Below are positions 10,006 to 21,442 of a DNA stretch of 64,000 bases, piece by piece (positions within the stretch are counted from its first letter, which is position 1; each line of letters starts with the position of its first letter). The stretch is from Scilla litardierei. Its lineage: Eukaryota > Streptophyta > Magnoliopsida > Asparagales > Asparagaceae. The position numbers and the translations under genes were made by a program. The notes beneath the pieces are model-generated. The model made no database searches, was not told the origin of the DNA, and was given only the letters and a program-made list of their open reading frames with translations. The stretch is from contig CM061133.1 in the NCBI GenBank assembly GCA_030789695.1, forward strand, positions 92,789,248 through 92,853,247, written 5' to 3'.

Positions 10006-12370
10006 TTTAATCATTGTAACCATGATTCTCATTTTAATACCAATTCACTGTTAGCAGATTTTACCCCGCAATAGTCACCCATCACTGAACTACTCCGTTG
10101 AGCATTATAAAATATTTAACTTTTGCCATGATTCCTCACATTTGCTAGCTATGGTTACTTGTGTTCATGTGAACATTTGCAAGCCTTCATTTCTGTGGTC
10201 TACCATGCATGTGTTGTTTTTTCTTTCCTATCTCATGTTGTTAAGGGCTCGAATTGCTACTCTTTGACTAGCCAATGACGTAATAAAATTGTAATAAAGT
10301 GCACAATGAATTTGACTGGACATACATGAAGCAGTCACCCATACAGTTTATTATCATACTTACATATAAATTTGAGCAATACAGTTTATTATCATAATGT
10401 ACATATAAATGAATTGTGCAATGAATTTCAAACAACAGATCTAAATTTGAGCATTATAAACTATATCTAGCACATAAATTTGAGTGGACAATGAATAGAT
10501 TTAAGATATCCCTGACAATTAACAGAGTTGTCGCAGGTATAAACTTGATAATGAACAGATTTATAAATTTGAATCTGGGCAATGGATTATAAACTTGAGC
10601 ATTATAAAAATTTATAAAGCTGGCACGGGTTATGACAATGAACAGATTTATAAAATTGAAAGCTCACGAAATTGAAAACCTGCAAAATTGAAAGCACGCG
10701 GAATTCATGCTCACAGATTCATGTATATTCTTGCTACAAATGAACATGGCAATGAGTCAATGACTTAGTCTTTATCCTATAATCTCTATCTATTCATTTG
10801 GGCAAACATAGCAGATTCAAAAAGCAAACATGGCAGATTCAAAAAGCTACAAAATTGCTACAAACATGGCGAGTTAAAAAAAGCAAACATGGCAGGTTCA
10901 AAAAGCAAACATGGCAGATTAAAAAAAGTACAAATTGAGCAAATCCTCACAGCAAGTGGCGAAAAAATGAGCAAATCCTCACAGCATGAATCTGGGCAAA
11001 CATGGCAGATTCAAAAAGCAAACATGGCAGATTCAAAAAGCTACAAAATTGCTACAAACATGGCAGATTCAAAAATGAGCAAGTTGTGAAAAAATGAGCA
11101 AACATGGCATATTAAAAAAAGCTACAAAATTGACAGATGCGTGTACCATTTAGATGATGCGACACCTTGAAGATGAAGGTGGGGTTATACAGCTGCCAGC
11201 CACATTCAGATGCTTGAAGGTGAATGAAATAGAAAGTGAAAACAATAAAAAAATTCTTTCTGCACAAATTTCTTTCTGCACAAAAAATTAAAAACAACAA
11301 AAAACATGAAATCAAAAGTGAAAACATGTGATCAGAATGTTTGATATTTTAATATGTTTTTACCTGAATGATTAAGAAGACGGCATCATGGCAGGAAAGC
11401 TGGTTGAGATGTGGGGAAAGGTGCTCATGTGATCGGACTCGGCGTCGAACACTGGTTGAGATGCCAGTAAAGGCTGGCTGGCTGTAACATAAATTTTATG
11501 GCAGCAAACCAGTTGCATGTATTGTAGTAGACCATCCGATGCGTCGCGCCAAGGCCATCAAATTGACATTAGCAAAAAATTTTGGGCAAAATCATCAAAA
11601 AAAGATTGGCTATTTTTGCCATCGTTCTATCACCATAGTTCACCATCATTCTATTTTTGCAAGTGCATAAAAATAAACAAAAAACAAAGTAGATTAGAGA
11701 AAATAATATCACACATGTCGCCTGAGAGTAAGGTAGGATCTGACCTGGATCCGACCTATTTAGAGCCCTAGCGTGTCTGCTAGAGATTTGAGGAGAATGC
11801 TCAAATCTGCTGATGCGCTCTGTACAAAGAAGATAGATATATGTGAGTGAGTGAGTGAGAGCCATGATTTTTTTAAATTTTCACCTGCAACCGTAAACAA
11901 TGAAAGAAGGATGAGGGCAAAGAGAGATAGAGAGCAACCCAGCTTTTCTACCTCGGCGCTTACTTGACCAAATCCAGATTGAGTTTTTGAATTTTCAAAA
12001 GGGGTGGGACAACTGCCGGCTTGAGTTTTTAGGGATGTTCGAATTTTGAAAGCTGATCAAAATGATGACTTTTTGAATGTTCAAATGAGGAGGGCAGTTG
12101 CTAGCTCAGAATGACTTGTTTGTGTACTTTGCTTTTAAACTCTGAAACAAAAGTTGTAATAAATATTTATGCTGCTTTTGAGAATTTCTCTTGCAAAGAT
12201 CTGATCGCTAAATACAAACTCTTATTGTGCTTAAGTCAAAGAAGAAAGAAAAAAGTACTTCTTCTTTGCTTTAAGCACATGCAGACCCGTTCACGTTCTC
12301 GCTTCCAAGTACAATGGGAAGTGGGGTGTGACATCCATTGCACTTCTCCATTGCTTTGGGTCTTCAGTTT
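10006..12370. other. AT-rich spacer without a recognisable gene
   Basis: Only short frames without known motifs occur. The stretch holds a diverged roughly 50-bp duplication (10337-10425, ATACAGTTTATTATCATA...), the tandem array at 10802-11110, a 9-bp-arm hairpin (about 11782-11806, AGATTTGAG / CTCAAATCT) and a fuzzy duplication around 11985-12105. It may be the decayed remainder of older elements; nothing identifies them. Confidence 0.55.
10802..11110 (+). repeat. Short tandem array of an AAACATGGCAGATTCAAAAAGC-like unit
   Basis: The unit of about 21 bp recurs around eleven times with variants, and a larger block (two units plus CTACAAAATTGCTACAAACATGGC) occurs at the start and again near 11000. 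The unit contains ATG and lacks stops in one frame, which gives a spurious frame at 10889-11089. Confidence 0.85.
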
Positions 12371-12584
12371 TCTCCCCATCATCAAATAAGCTGGGAACAT
12401 CGATACATACTACGTGAAAGGCAAATGAAACCAACTCCGAGTACCTTGCAGATTTCCTTATCTCAACATCGTCCTCGACACTGCTATAGAATCCTTCGGC
12501 TGAATGACCCTTGGAGACGAGCTATCTCCATCAACTGAGCTTGAACCACCAAATTCACCATCTACGGCCCGTAGCCCACTTCTG

Positions 12585-13370
12585 CTACTTCTGGTGTATG
12601 TCGATCTGACAGTCGATATCCCTTGACACCATTACTGAGGCCCCAAGAAGATGGCTTTCTTGGCTCAAGCATCGAGTTTGTCTTCCTTTATGGCATAGTA
12701 ACTTGGATAGCCCCAAACTCGAAGTGATCCATAATCGAAAACTGGCTTTCCCGACCATACCTCCAAAGGAGGTCTTCCTTCCAATGCAGCAGATGGTAGC
12801 AGATTGACCTAGTAGGTCGCATACACCTGGGCCTCTGTCCAAAACTCCTTCAATAGGTCAGCATTCGACAGCATGTATTGAACTTTCTCCAGCAAGGTTT
12901 GATCCATCGTCTCTGCTGCACCATTCTACTATGGCATACCAGCAACGGTGTAGTGTCCCTAAATCCCTTCCAATCTGCAAAACGTCTCGAAGAGATCTGA
13001 CCTATACTCACCACCATTGTCGCTCCGCAGATATCGGACTTTCCGACCAGTCTCGGTCTCGACCAGCTTCTTCCACTCAATGAAAGTGCTAAGAACTTGG
13101 TCCTTTGACTTCAGTAGAAACACCAACACCATGCATGAGAAATCATCGATGAACGATACAAAGTAGTGTTTCCCACCTAATAAGGCCATCCGACTCGGGC
13201 CCCAAACGTGGTGTGTACATAGTCGAGCGCTGCCTTCGTACTGTAGATCAAATGAAGCATGTGTCTGTCTCCCAAACACACAATACTTGCAGAACTCGAT
13301 GTTCTTGGTCTTGGCTCATCTTAGACGACCCCCAATGATAAGCTTCTGAAAAGCTTTCTCGCCTACATTA
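12585..13370 (-). pseudogene. Copia-2 integrase remnant
   Basis: The minus frame 13279-12959 carries the catalytic core words FVSFIDDFSCMVLVFLLKSK and YLRSDNGGEYRSD of a copia integrase. The zinc-binding N-terminal part (MRLGNVGEKAFQKL..., about 13385-13285) precedes it with a stop. After 12959 the reading continues in other frames to about 12585 (WRYGRESQFS, integrase C-terminal region), with stops. It is not functional. Confidence 0.82.
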
Positions 13371-13384
13371 CCCAATCGCATGTG

Positions 13385-13800
13385 CTATAACATTAAGTCA
13401 TCCTCCTTAGCCTCACGAGTCAGAGCCAATGTGCCAGCTATGACCAAACCATCCAAGTAATAGAGGTTGCCATGGTGCTTTTCCTTCATCACGATCATTG
13501 CTCCTCTGATCACCCTCAGATCTCCATTCTCCATGGTCACTCGACAATCGTTGGCTTCGAGTGAACCGAGTGATATAAGATTATGCCTTAGGTCGGGAAC
13601 AAAGTGCACCTCCTCGATGTCTTGTGTAACACCATCGCTCATCCTCATCTGCACCTTCCTGATGCCTGCCATGCTGCAAGCTTGCTTATTGCACAGCAAG
13701 ATTGTACACTTACCATCTTCCCTGAAGGTCATAAAGTACTCTCGATTTCACGTTATATGGAACGAGCACCCTGAGTCGAGCACCCAACCATCTAACGTCA
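13385..13800 (-). pseudogene. Copia-2 protease region
   Basis: The active-site block WVLDSGCSFHIT lies at about 13773-13738 on the minus strand and is followed at once by a TGA stop. The frame then runs open from 13732 to 13385 through the VHFVPDLRHNLISLGSLE block typical of the copia region between protease and integrase. The stop after the catalytic motif breaks the polyprotein. Confidence 0.82.
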
Positions 13801-13807
13801 TGCCCTC

Positions 13808-14692
13808 TCAAGCATACACTAATACAAACGCCTCAACCTCAATGCCTTTCGCTATGTTGGCAGTTGTGTCGTGCTTCTTCTTCGCATTCGAGCAGTCTCT
13901 GACCCAATGTCCTCTTTCTTTACAGAAAGCACATTGGTCCTTTGCCACCTTGCACTGAGGGCATCTTGTCTTGTCTCTGGAATTGGATCTATCTCCACCT
14001 GTCTCAACACTACGACCCCTTACGACCTTAAGAGCGTCGCTCGAAGCTCGGCTGTTGATGTCCCCATCGTTCTTTCTGAACTCGTTGCTCATCAGGGCAT
14101 TGAACACCTCTTCAAATGTGATTGATTCCTTACAAAAGGTAAGAACCGACACCAAGTACTCATACTCGATGGGTAGAGAGTTGAGGAGAATCATCGCCTT
14201 GTCTTCATTGTCGACCTTCATGTTGACGTTCCTCAGGTCGCTAAGAAGCTTGTAGTAGTAGTCGAGGTGTTCCTCTATAGAAACCCACTCGTCTAACTTC
14301 AAACAGAAAAGCTTCTTCTTCAATTGTAACCGATTCGGGATGTTCTTCTTCATGTAATTGTCGCCTAGCTCCTTCCAAAACTTGCTTGCACTTATTTCCT
14401 CCATATATGGGTATTTATTCTCCTTTGCCAAATATAAGCGGATGGTACCACATGTATTCCGATTTAGAGTTCTTCACTCCTGATTGAACATCTCTGTCGG
14501 CTTCTCGTCCAATGTGATATCTTGACCAAGTTGGTTCAATATATCTATGAATTTGCATCTCCGCATACTGAAGTTGATCTTTCCATCAAACTTCTCAATT
14601 TCGAACTTCATGTTAGAAATGATAGTCCAAGAGGATGAAGAATACCCAAAAGTCGACGCCTTTGAGGAATCGTCATTACCACTGATACTCAT
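13808..14692 (-). pseudogene. Copia-2 gag (UBN2-type) with a stop
   Basis: The ATG at 14692 starts a copia gag N-terminus (KFEIEKFDGKINFSMRRCKF). A stop at 14474 separates it from the main part at 14431-13808, which has the UBN2 capsid-like region and a CCHC knuckle CAFCKERGHWVRDC (about 13940-13900). The sequence resembles Tnt1/Tork-type gag proteins. The family packages element RNA into particles. The stop and the loss of the RT half indicate a dead copy. Confidence 0.85.
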
Positions 14693-14725
14693 CTTCTACT
14701 CCTCTGTTGATCTCCGGAACCGAAA

Positions 14726-14737
14726 GCTCGGATACCA
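14726..14737 (-). promoter_or_regulatory. Primer binding site of Copia-2
   Basis: On the minus strand TGGTATCCGAGC, one change from the copia iMet site TGGTATCAGAGC. It lies between gag and the LTR and fixes the orientation and the LTR boundary. Confidence 0.85.
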
Positions 14738-14740
14738 GTT

Positions 14741-15203
14741 TGTAGTGCGGCTAACCCGGTCGGTCACACCTAATACTGCGGAATACACAGAATCGCCGAA
14801 TAACCGTAGAACAAAGATGGATAGATAAACAAACAGAGCATAAAGAGAGTTGCTTTTAGGCCATGGACCGACCAAGAGGGAACACCGATGAGCTTTAGTA
14901 TCAACATGAGAGAAGAATACAAATCTTCTCTTCGTCCAACGAAGAAGAAGCACACAAGTCGCCTTAGCAAAACCCTAACCTAAAACCTCCTAAATATAAC
15001 CTTAGGTTACAATAGGTGTCATCATTTGCTAGGAATTCCATAGATACAGATCCGACATTTACGGCATTCAATCCAATCACTGCTCATATGCAATCAATGC
15101 ACCGCACACTATTGGGCCTCTGCCGCTTCCTAGTGGGCCGCATCCCAATTGGCTCCCTACAATCGAATGACCTTCTTCTGTGTCGAATGACCTCAGTGCC
15201 AAG
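14741..15203 (-). repeat. 5' LTR of Copia-2 (minus orientation)
   Basis: The 3' end of the LTR (plus-strand position 14741) abuts the primer site. A TATA-like AT-rich word lies around 14990-15000 on the minus strand. The outer end is uncertain: the LTR may continue past the G1 insertion, since 21286-21442 looks like the displaced continuation. Confidence 0.65.
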
Positions 15204-15208
15204 CCACG
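15204..15208. other. Left target site duplication of G1 (CCACG)
   Basis: CCACG immediately precedes the TG of the G1 5' LTR and is repeated exactly at 21286-21290. Confidence 0.93.
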
Positions 15209-15773
15209 TGATAAGTGTTTATTTTGCACCTTTTACACCTATGTTTTACCACACCTTTGTCCACATTTTAACTCATTTTACGTTGTTTTTATCACATTTC
15301 CGTTCATTTTGACTATTTGGGTGTTTTGTGTGAATTTCAGGTAAATACGGGTGTTTTTGGCACTTTTAAAAGTTGATCACATTTGCCGGGATCAAATGAC
15401 GCAGATGTGGCGAAGCTTCCATGGCCAAAGATCAAGAAGTGCTATTTTAAAGCCATCTACATGACCATTTCACTCCCAAGAAGCTCCATTGCACGCAACC
15501 CTCTCACTTTCAAAAATCTGTGATCATTCCAGAGATATTTTAGGAGCTCTCTTTTTTTTATCATAGAGGGCATTGTCGCGATTCTTATTACACCTTGTTT
15601 GCTCAAATCCGATTTCTCTAGATTTTTATAGATTTCTGGAGTGCTGCTTGGTCGTGCTGGAAATTCCACACTGCCGTAAGAAATTTCCACATGCATGAAC
15701 TGTTTTCCAAAAATTTGAGCCTTCATACGACTATTTGAAGACAAGAGCCCATCCTCGACTCAAAGAAAAATTC

Positions 15774-16053
15774 ACACGGTCATTTGGATTAATCCAAACG
15801 GCCGTGTATTTCTCGAGAAAACATTGGAGGAATTGGGGAGTCTGCAGAGTCTTCATGGCCATTTCGATTTATCGAAACGATCGTGTCGATCTTCCTCTAA
15901 AATCAACTTCACGTGTCCATTTGGAAAGGATGTGTCATCATCTTCTTCAATGACAGCAAGGATTCTAAACGGCCGTATGGTTTCGACCATACGGCCGCGT
16001 TAATTGAAAGTGCTCCATAAGTCGATGCGGCCATTTGGACTTTCCAAATGGCC
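15774..16053. promoter_or_regulatory. Array of CGGCCGT-type hairpins in U3 of G1
   Basis: It includes a 36-bp inverted repeat (15774-15809, 18-bp arms with two mismatches), a perfect 12-bp stem around a TTCG loop (15970-15997) and a perfect 11-bp stem (16029-16053). The array lies directly upstream of the TATA box. The matching array in the 3' LTR is at about 20380-20790. Confidence 0.8.
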
Positions 16054-16098
16054 TTGTCGAATGCGGGTCTGAAGTGAAAACCCGACTTCTTTGTGTTG

Positions 16099-16105
16099 TA
16101 TAAAT
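16099..16105 (+). promoter_or_regulatory. TATA box of the G1 5' LTR
   Basis: TATAAAT about 45 bp after the hairpin array; the 3' LTR has a related GTATATATTG at the same place. Confidence 0.65.
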
Positions 16106-16617
16106 TGATCTGGGCGCCGTCGTTTCCAGGGACCGAGTCTTTTAGGCCGTTTTGGCTCCTTTTACTGTTCTACTAAATTCTAGGGTACATTTAATGTTAG
16201 ATTAGATTTTAGATGAAGATTTTGGAGAGTTTTCTCTTGGTTTGTAAGTGGATTGACAACCCCATCTACGAATGAATGAGATAAGCATCATATTCCCTTT
16301 CTCTCATTGTTATTGACGTTGTTTTTTTAATTTTTTCTATTTTAATAGTGTTTACCCATTTTGATTGCTATCCTCTTGTTATTGTTGTTATTCTTGTTGT
16401 GATTATTCGCATTTTCACATTTTTCACATCGTTGTCTTCGTTAAAACCTGCTGAATCCATGTTTCCCCTTCCAATCTGACTGCGTAGCTAGCATATAACC
16501 TCAGATCAAGCTAGTACTCGATTAATTTGCCTCCCTGCACACGACCCATAAAGCGCTACGACGTCGTCGTGTGCTTGTGGTAAATTTATATTAGCTCTTG
16601 TGAGCGAACAAACTTTT

Positions 16618-16634
16618 TGGTGATGTTGCCATGG
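16618..16634 (+). promoter_or_regulatory. Degraded primer binding site of G1
   Basis: TGGTGATGTTGCCATGG followed by AGGC; compare TGGCGCCGTTGCCAGGG at 39467 and TGGCGCCATTGCCGGGG at 42262. Four changes, consistent with the age of the element. Confidence 0.75.
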
Positions 16635-16911
16635 AGGCGCAATTTGATTGATATTAGTAAGATTAGGGTTTGTTAGACTATGTTTCATTCAAAAATTTAT
16701 AAAAATCATAATAACAAATTTTTCCCCTCCACCATACATTCATTTTTGCTACTCTCTTGTACTATTGACGCTCCTCTCTGGTTCTTCTATTTTTGTTGTC
16801 CAGGTATCTTTGGAGTTACCATGTGGGACCCGATTTTGAAGCTTCATCACTACAGAGTGCTCAGATGGGAGGTTATGATTCTCTTCCACAGGTCGCTGCG
16901 TTTTATATAAA

Positions 16912-17124
16912 ATGTGGGATGCAGGGGGCATAACTTTACCCAATGCCCACATTTACCCTTGCAGTCCACCATCATATACCTACGACCTACCCCATGAACC
17001 CTCCTACCTCAGTCCTCCACCTCCACCACAAAAATTCCACATCGAGTTGCTTCTAGAAAGCCAACATAGAGATGAAGCTCAATGGCTCGAAACTCAAGCC
17101 ATAGCCGAGGCCCAACTCCAATAA
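16912..17124 (+). pseudogene. Proline-rich gag-like fragment of G1
   Basis: A 70-codon frame with a Pro/Tyr-rich part (PSYLSPPPPPQKFHIE) and an amphipathic, Glu/Gln-rich tail. It ends in a TAA, after which the same kind of sequence continues with stops. Pro-rich tails before a helical segment occur in Athila-type gag proteins, but I cannot assign it firmly. Confidence 0.4.
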
Positions 17125-17278
17125 CTTGCCCAAAGTGTAAACAAATTGGCCATATCGCAGGGGCAGTCGCAGTTGCTGGCTAGGGATTCTACCATCGTGC
17201 ATATACCTTTGAGGGAGAGACGTTGGAGAACCATATTCACCCCACCCCATTCTACCCTTTAGATGACGAAGCAATTTT

Positions 17279-17635
17279 TTTGATGATAAAGGGAAGAATG
17301 AGGGGATATCCTTTGGATCAGTAAGAGAGACCATACATCTTGGATGGGATGACATACATGATTCTTGCAAGGGCTATACAGATATTTCCACATTTGATGA
17401 TCCAGAGCACTTTATCCCTACAGATGAGTTTCCCCACTTTGAGACATTTGACGACACCGGGGAGACTGCAGAGCATACATATTTCGGTGAGATGGATGCA
17501 CATGAGGACGAGGACACCATGACCACATTTGAGGAGTCCACACCACATCTACCTCCACAGCTACGTCTGCAGCCCATTCCTCTTCCTTCTGTGGCTGAGC
17601 ATCATCCAGAGCACCTATTCAGGGAGATTTTCTAG
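17279..17635 (+). pseudogene. Acidic ORF remnant of G1
   Basis: A frame open for about 118 codons without an obvious ATG, ending at TAG 17633-17635. It is rich in Asp, Glu, Thr and Phe (DDPEHFIPTDEFPHFETFDD) and ends in a Pro/His part. Coding-like text continues in broken form to about 18100. I do not recognise the family; it is probably the relic of the only internal gene of G1. Confidence 0.4.
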
Positions 17636-18109
17636 CACCCATGTACTCCATTTATGAGTCTCGTTTTTTCGCTTTTATTCCTCTTGAATCATATGTTTTT
17701 GACTTACCATGTCTCTCACATGACACATGAGACATTTGTTCAGAGATTATCTTGGGTTTGCCATCACCTGGTTGACCAATGTTCGTGGAGAACGAAGACA
17801 TGGCCGTCTCTTGCATTGAGGATAACACGATTTTCTCAGGGAGTAATCGTCACCCATTTTTTATCTTTCCAATTTATATTGACAACTATCTCTGAGATAA
17901 ATTTATGTTGGGGAAGAATTTTTTGCCATGGACTGATGCAGCTCGTTCTTTATATGATACAGGTGGATATCTTCAAATGACGCTTGGGGCTAGTTGCTTG
18001 AGTCCGTTGGCATTCGTGGCACGAAGATTTTGACGGAGCCAGGAATGGAGCAGTTGGAGCAGCTACCTGCTCTGCTTTAGATCATAGATCCACTGTTTGC
18101 TTAGGTGTA

Positions 18110-19910
18110 TCCTAATCCAGTAGTGTAAAAATTTCACCGCTTTCTAGTTTAGAGTTGAATAATCTCATCTCCTCTCGATAGCGGGGGGAACATATTAAGG
18201 ATTTGCTTTTATTTGAATAATTTTTCCCCTCTAGTGGTTCCCATTTATCATTTTTCTCCCAACACCCTTTTCTTGATTTTGGCCCATTTTTCCTTGACCC
18301 CGTACTTATTTTTATCCATGAGACCCCACCACCTCCAAAGGGTGGTGGTGCTTGATTTACTTATCATTTTACTCTCCTTTTTTATCTCTTATGCCCCGTA
18401 TCGGATGTTCATATCCTTTGGGCATAGCTTTTATCAACTTGGGGGAGAGTATCACCCATTGTCATTTTTATTCCCCTTTTGTGTGTTTCCCCTTTTTTGT
18501 CATGTTTTTCTATTTTTGTTTGTTCTTTTTCAGCAATTTTTTTCCCTCCCATTTATCTTTTGCCCTCATATTACTTGTGATTTTTATTGCATTGAAGGCA
18601 ATGCACTTTTTATATTCAGGGAGTTGCACTTTGTGTATATTTCTTGTTTTTTCTGCCATTTTCCGCGTCATTTCATTTTTTTCTTTTCCCTTTTATTCTC
18701 CTTCCCCTAGAGATGAACCTTCGATGATGTGTTTCCTCTTATGTATTTCACCTCCTAGACACACGTGATTTACCACTTTCCCTCATCACCATAAGATACT
18801 CCAGCTTCATATGCTATGTATGTGCATGCTATGGATTTATTTTCCATTTATATCTTGATTTTGTAAGTAGTTAAGTCTTAATCGAGCTTCAGTCATGGTT
18901 TGGCATATTAGTATACCATCTATACAAATCAATTAAATTCTCATGATCCTTAATTCTTATAAAATTGGAGCAATTGTTTTTCATTCTCATTTTTCATTGC
19001 TATTTGCATGCCTTGAGTGCCATTTGGATTGATTGAACCGCTACATGCTGATATGAGTAGGATAACCCACTTCGTTCCTGAATTGATGATTGGAAACTAC
19101 CTTGTTGAATCCCACACATGATGCCATGTGAGAGAGTGAGAGCGATTGCTTGAAAATAGAAAAATATTTATGTATATGATAATAACATATTGCAATAATA
19201 ATGCATGTTACTCTCAAGCTAAGCCAAATCCTCCAAGCAAAGCCCTTGACCCCAAAAAATCTCAAAAATAACAAATATTACAAGGCAACCAAAAATATCA
19301 AGAAGGACAAAAATCTCTAAAGAAACCAAAAAGGCCAAAAATCTTATAAAGGCTAAAAATCACAAAAATTCTGATTCCATGCATCCCATGCTTGGTCTTG
19401 AGGGGTGCATTGCTGAGTTAAAAAATAAGTTTTTCATGTGCATATGGGAGGAGACTGTGGAATTTTCCTTGACTTGAGATTTGAATTGAATTGTGGTGTG
19501 ATTGCCTATGAATTGATGCATGCTTGGGTAATTCTTGAAATCATTCTTTTCTATGCTTGCTTTGCATGATACACTCTTCGCTCCTAATTATGAATTTTGA
19601 TCGAGATTTCTTATAACCATGAATTCGTATACCAAGCGCTATGCCATAGCTCGATAGTAATGATTATGATGCTTCAATGACCTCATGATAAATTTTGCTC
19701 ATTATTGTTAAATCCATTGAAGTACCATCTTTCACTATGAAATTGAAATGCTTGTTGTGGTGTGTGTACATCTTTATCTTGGTGTTGTTGTTTAGTGGTG
19801 TGTGTGTGTATTGAAACCCGAGAAGGTGATCAAGGATTCTCCGTTCCTTCTTTCTTTATTCTCTTTGAGCTTTACTCCTATTTGTCTTCCTCGAGGGTGA
19901 GAAAGAGTTC
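18110..19910 (+). other. 3' non-coding region of G1 with a polypurine-like copy
   Basis: T-rich sequence without coding motifs; the frames at 18213-18768 are hydrophobic products of T-runs. AACTTGGGGGAGAGTAT at 18436-18452 copies the polypurine signature 1.5 kb before the real one. The segment around 19115-19155 resembles 59080-59105 in Athila-2, showing common descent of the 3' regions. Confidence 0.6.
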
Positions 19911-19924
19911 AGCTTGGGGGACTT
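19911..19924 (+). promoter_or_regulatory. Polypurine tract of G1
   Basis: AGCTTGGGGGACTT directly before the 3' LTR start at 19925, preceded by the CTCGAGGGTGAGAAAGAG stretch typical of Athila-like elements. Confidence 0.85.
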
Positions 19925-21285
19925 TGTTAAGTGATTATTTTGCACCTTTTACACCCATGTTTTACCACACTGTTGTTCACATTTTATCTCACTTTACTTT
20001 GTTTTTATCACATTTCCGTTCATTTTGACTATTTGGGTGTTTTGTGTGAATTTCAGGTAAATATGGGTGTTTTGGGCACTTTTAGAAGTTGATCACATTT
20101 GTCGGGATCAAAGGACGTAGATGTGGCAAAGATTCTATAGCCAAAGATCAAGAAGTGATCTTTTGAAGCCATCTACACGACCATTTCACTCCCAAGAAGC
20201 TCCATTGTGCGCAACTCTCTCACCTTTCAGAAATCTATGATCATTCCAGAAATATTTTAGGAGCTCTCTTATTTTTTGTATCGTAGATGGCATTGTCACG
20301 ATTCCAACACCACCTCATTTTCTCAAATCCGATTTTTCTAGATTTTTCTAGATTTTCTGGAGTGCAGCTTGGCCATGCTAGAAATTCCACACGGCCGTAT
20401 AGAATTTCCACGTGCATGAACTGTTTTTCAAAAATTTGAACCTTCATACGGCTGTTTGAAGACAAGAGCCCCACCTTGACTCAGAGACAAATTCACATGG
20501 CCGTTTGGATTAATCCAAACGGCCGTGTATCTCTCGGGAAAACTTTGGAGGAATGTGGGGAGTCTGCAGAGTCTACACGGTCGTCTCGATTTATCGCAAC
20601 GGTCGTGTCGATCTTCCTCTAAAATCAACTTCACGCGGCCGTTTGGAACAGCTACGTCATCATCTTTTATAGCGGCATCGAGGATTCCAAACGGCCGTAT
20701 GGTTTCGACCAAATGGCCGCGTCAATTGAAAGTGCTCCATAAGTCGATCGGCCATTTGGACTTTCCAAACGACCGCGTCGAATGTGGGTCTTAGGGTTGT
20801 ATATATTGATCTGGGCGCCGTTGTTTCTAGGGGCCGAGTCTTTTAGGTCGTTTTTGGCTCCTTTTACTGTTCTATTAAATCCTAGGAATAGATTTAATGT
20901 TAGATTAGATTTTAGATGAAGATTTTGGGGAGTTTTCTCTTGGTTTGTAAGTGGATTGACAACCCCATCTATGAATGAATGAGATAAGCCTCATATTCTC
21001 TTTCTCTCATTGTTATTGACGTTGTTTTTGTTATTTTTGTTTTTTTAATAGTGTTTACCCATTTTGATTGCTATCCTCTCGTTATTGTTGTTATTCTTCA
21101 CATTTTCACATCGTTATCTTCGTTAAAACCCTGTGAATCCAAGTTTCCCCTTCCAATCCGATTGTGTAGCTATCAAATAAATCCAAATCGAGCTAGAACT
21201 CGATCAATCCACCTCCCTGTGATGACCCGTAAAGTGCTACGACGACATCGTGAACTTGCGATTTACAAATTTTAAAGCTCTAACA
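19925..21285 (+). repeat. 3' LTR of G1
   Basis: 1361 bp, TG...CA, colinear with 15209-16610 with many substitutions. The TTTCAG acceptor-like word ends at 20056, the same offset from the LTR start as in the 5' copy. Confidence 0.9.
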
Positions 21286-21290
21286 CCACG
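21286..21290. other. Right target site duplication of G1 (CCACG)
   Basis: Exact copy of 15204-15208. Confidence 0.93.
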
Positions 21291-21437
21291 CGTACGAGCC
21301 TTCGTCTAATGAGCCTCCATACGACCGCTTGGCTAAGCCACGCGTACGAGCCTTCGACCAATGAGCCTCCATCGACCATTCGACCGAACACAGACTCCAA
21401 CCGCGTTACGACCCAACGACCTAATACTGAGTGTTCG

Positions 21438-21442
21438 ACCCT
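21438..21442. other. Left target site duplication of the solo LTR (ACCCT)
   Basis: ACCCT flanks the element at 21438-21442 and 24232-24236. Confidence 0.9.

Larger units (their letters stand above)
12370..15208 (-). mobile_element. Copia-2: truncated Tnt1/Tork-like Ty1-copia element
   Basis: On the minus strand the order is LTR (14741-15208 or beyond), primer site, gag, protease and integrase. Recognisable pol ends in the integrase C-terminal region near 12370; no RT, RNase H or second LTR is seen, so the 3' half is lost. The remaining frame has several stops. G1 (15209-21285) inserted at its LTR or just beyond it. Confidence 0.8.
15209..16610 (+). repeat. 5' LTR of G1
   Basis: 1402 bp. It starts with a T-rich stretch ending in an AG acceptor-like TTTCAG at 15340, then a region of ACGGCCGT-type hairpins (15774-16053), a TATA box at 16099-16105 and the U5 motif near the end. 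Confidence 0.9.
15209..21285 (+). mobile_element. G1: non-autonomous Athila-like LTR element
   Basis: It is bounded by TG...CA LTRs (15209-16610 and 19925-21285) and a perfect 5-bp duplication CCACG. A degraded TGGCGCC-type primer site follows the first LTR and a polypurine tract precedes the second. The 3.3-kb interior holds only fragments of coding sense and no RT or integrase. The LTRs differ by roughly 10% by eye, so this is the oldest complete insertion here. The LTR end carries the motif (CCTCCCTG ... CGCTACGACG ... GTGCTTGTGGT) also seen in the Athila LTRs to the right. Confidence 0.9.
21286..21442. repeat. Displaced flank with a roughly 57-bp tandem repeat
   Basis: CCACGCGTACGAGCCTTCG and what follows occur at 21286 and again at 21338. 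The joined pre-insertion site (15201-15208 plus 21291 on) also gives AAGCCACGCGTACGAG, so G1 inserted inside a tandem repeat. The solo LTR then interrupts the same sequence at 21443. Confidence 0.7.

Noticed and set aside
18213..18768. Hydrophobic frames that look like membrane proteins
   Set aside because: They come from T-rich runs (Phe/Leu/Ser codons) in the 3' non-coding region of G1 and have no upstream signals or family pattern.
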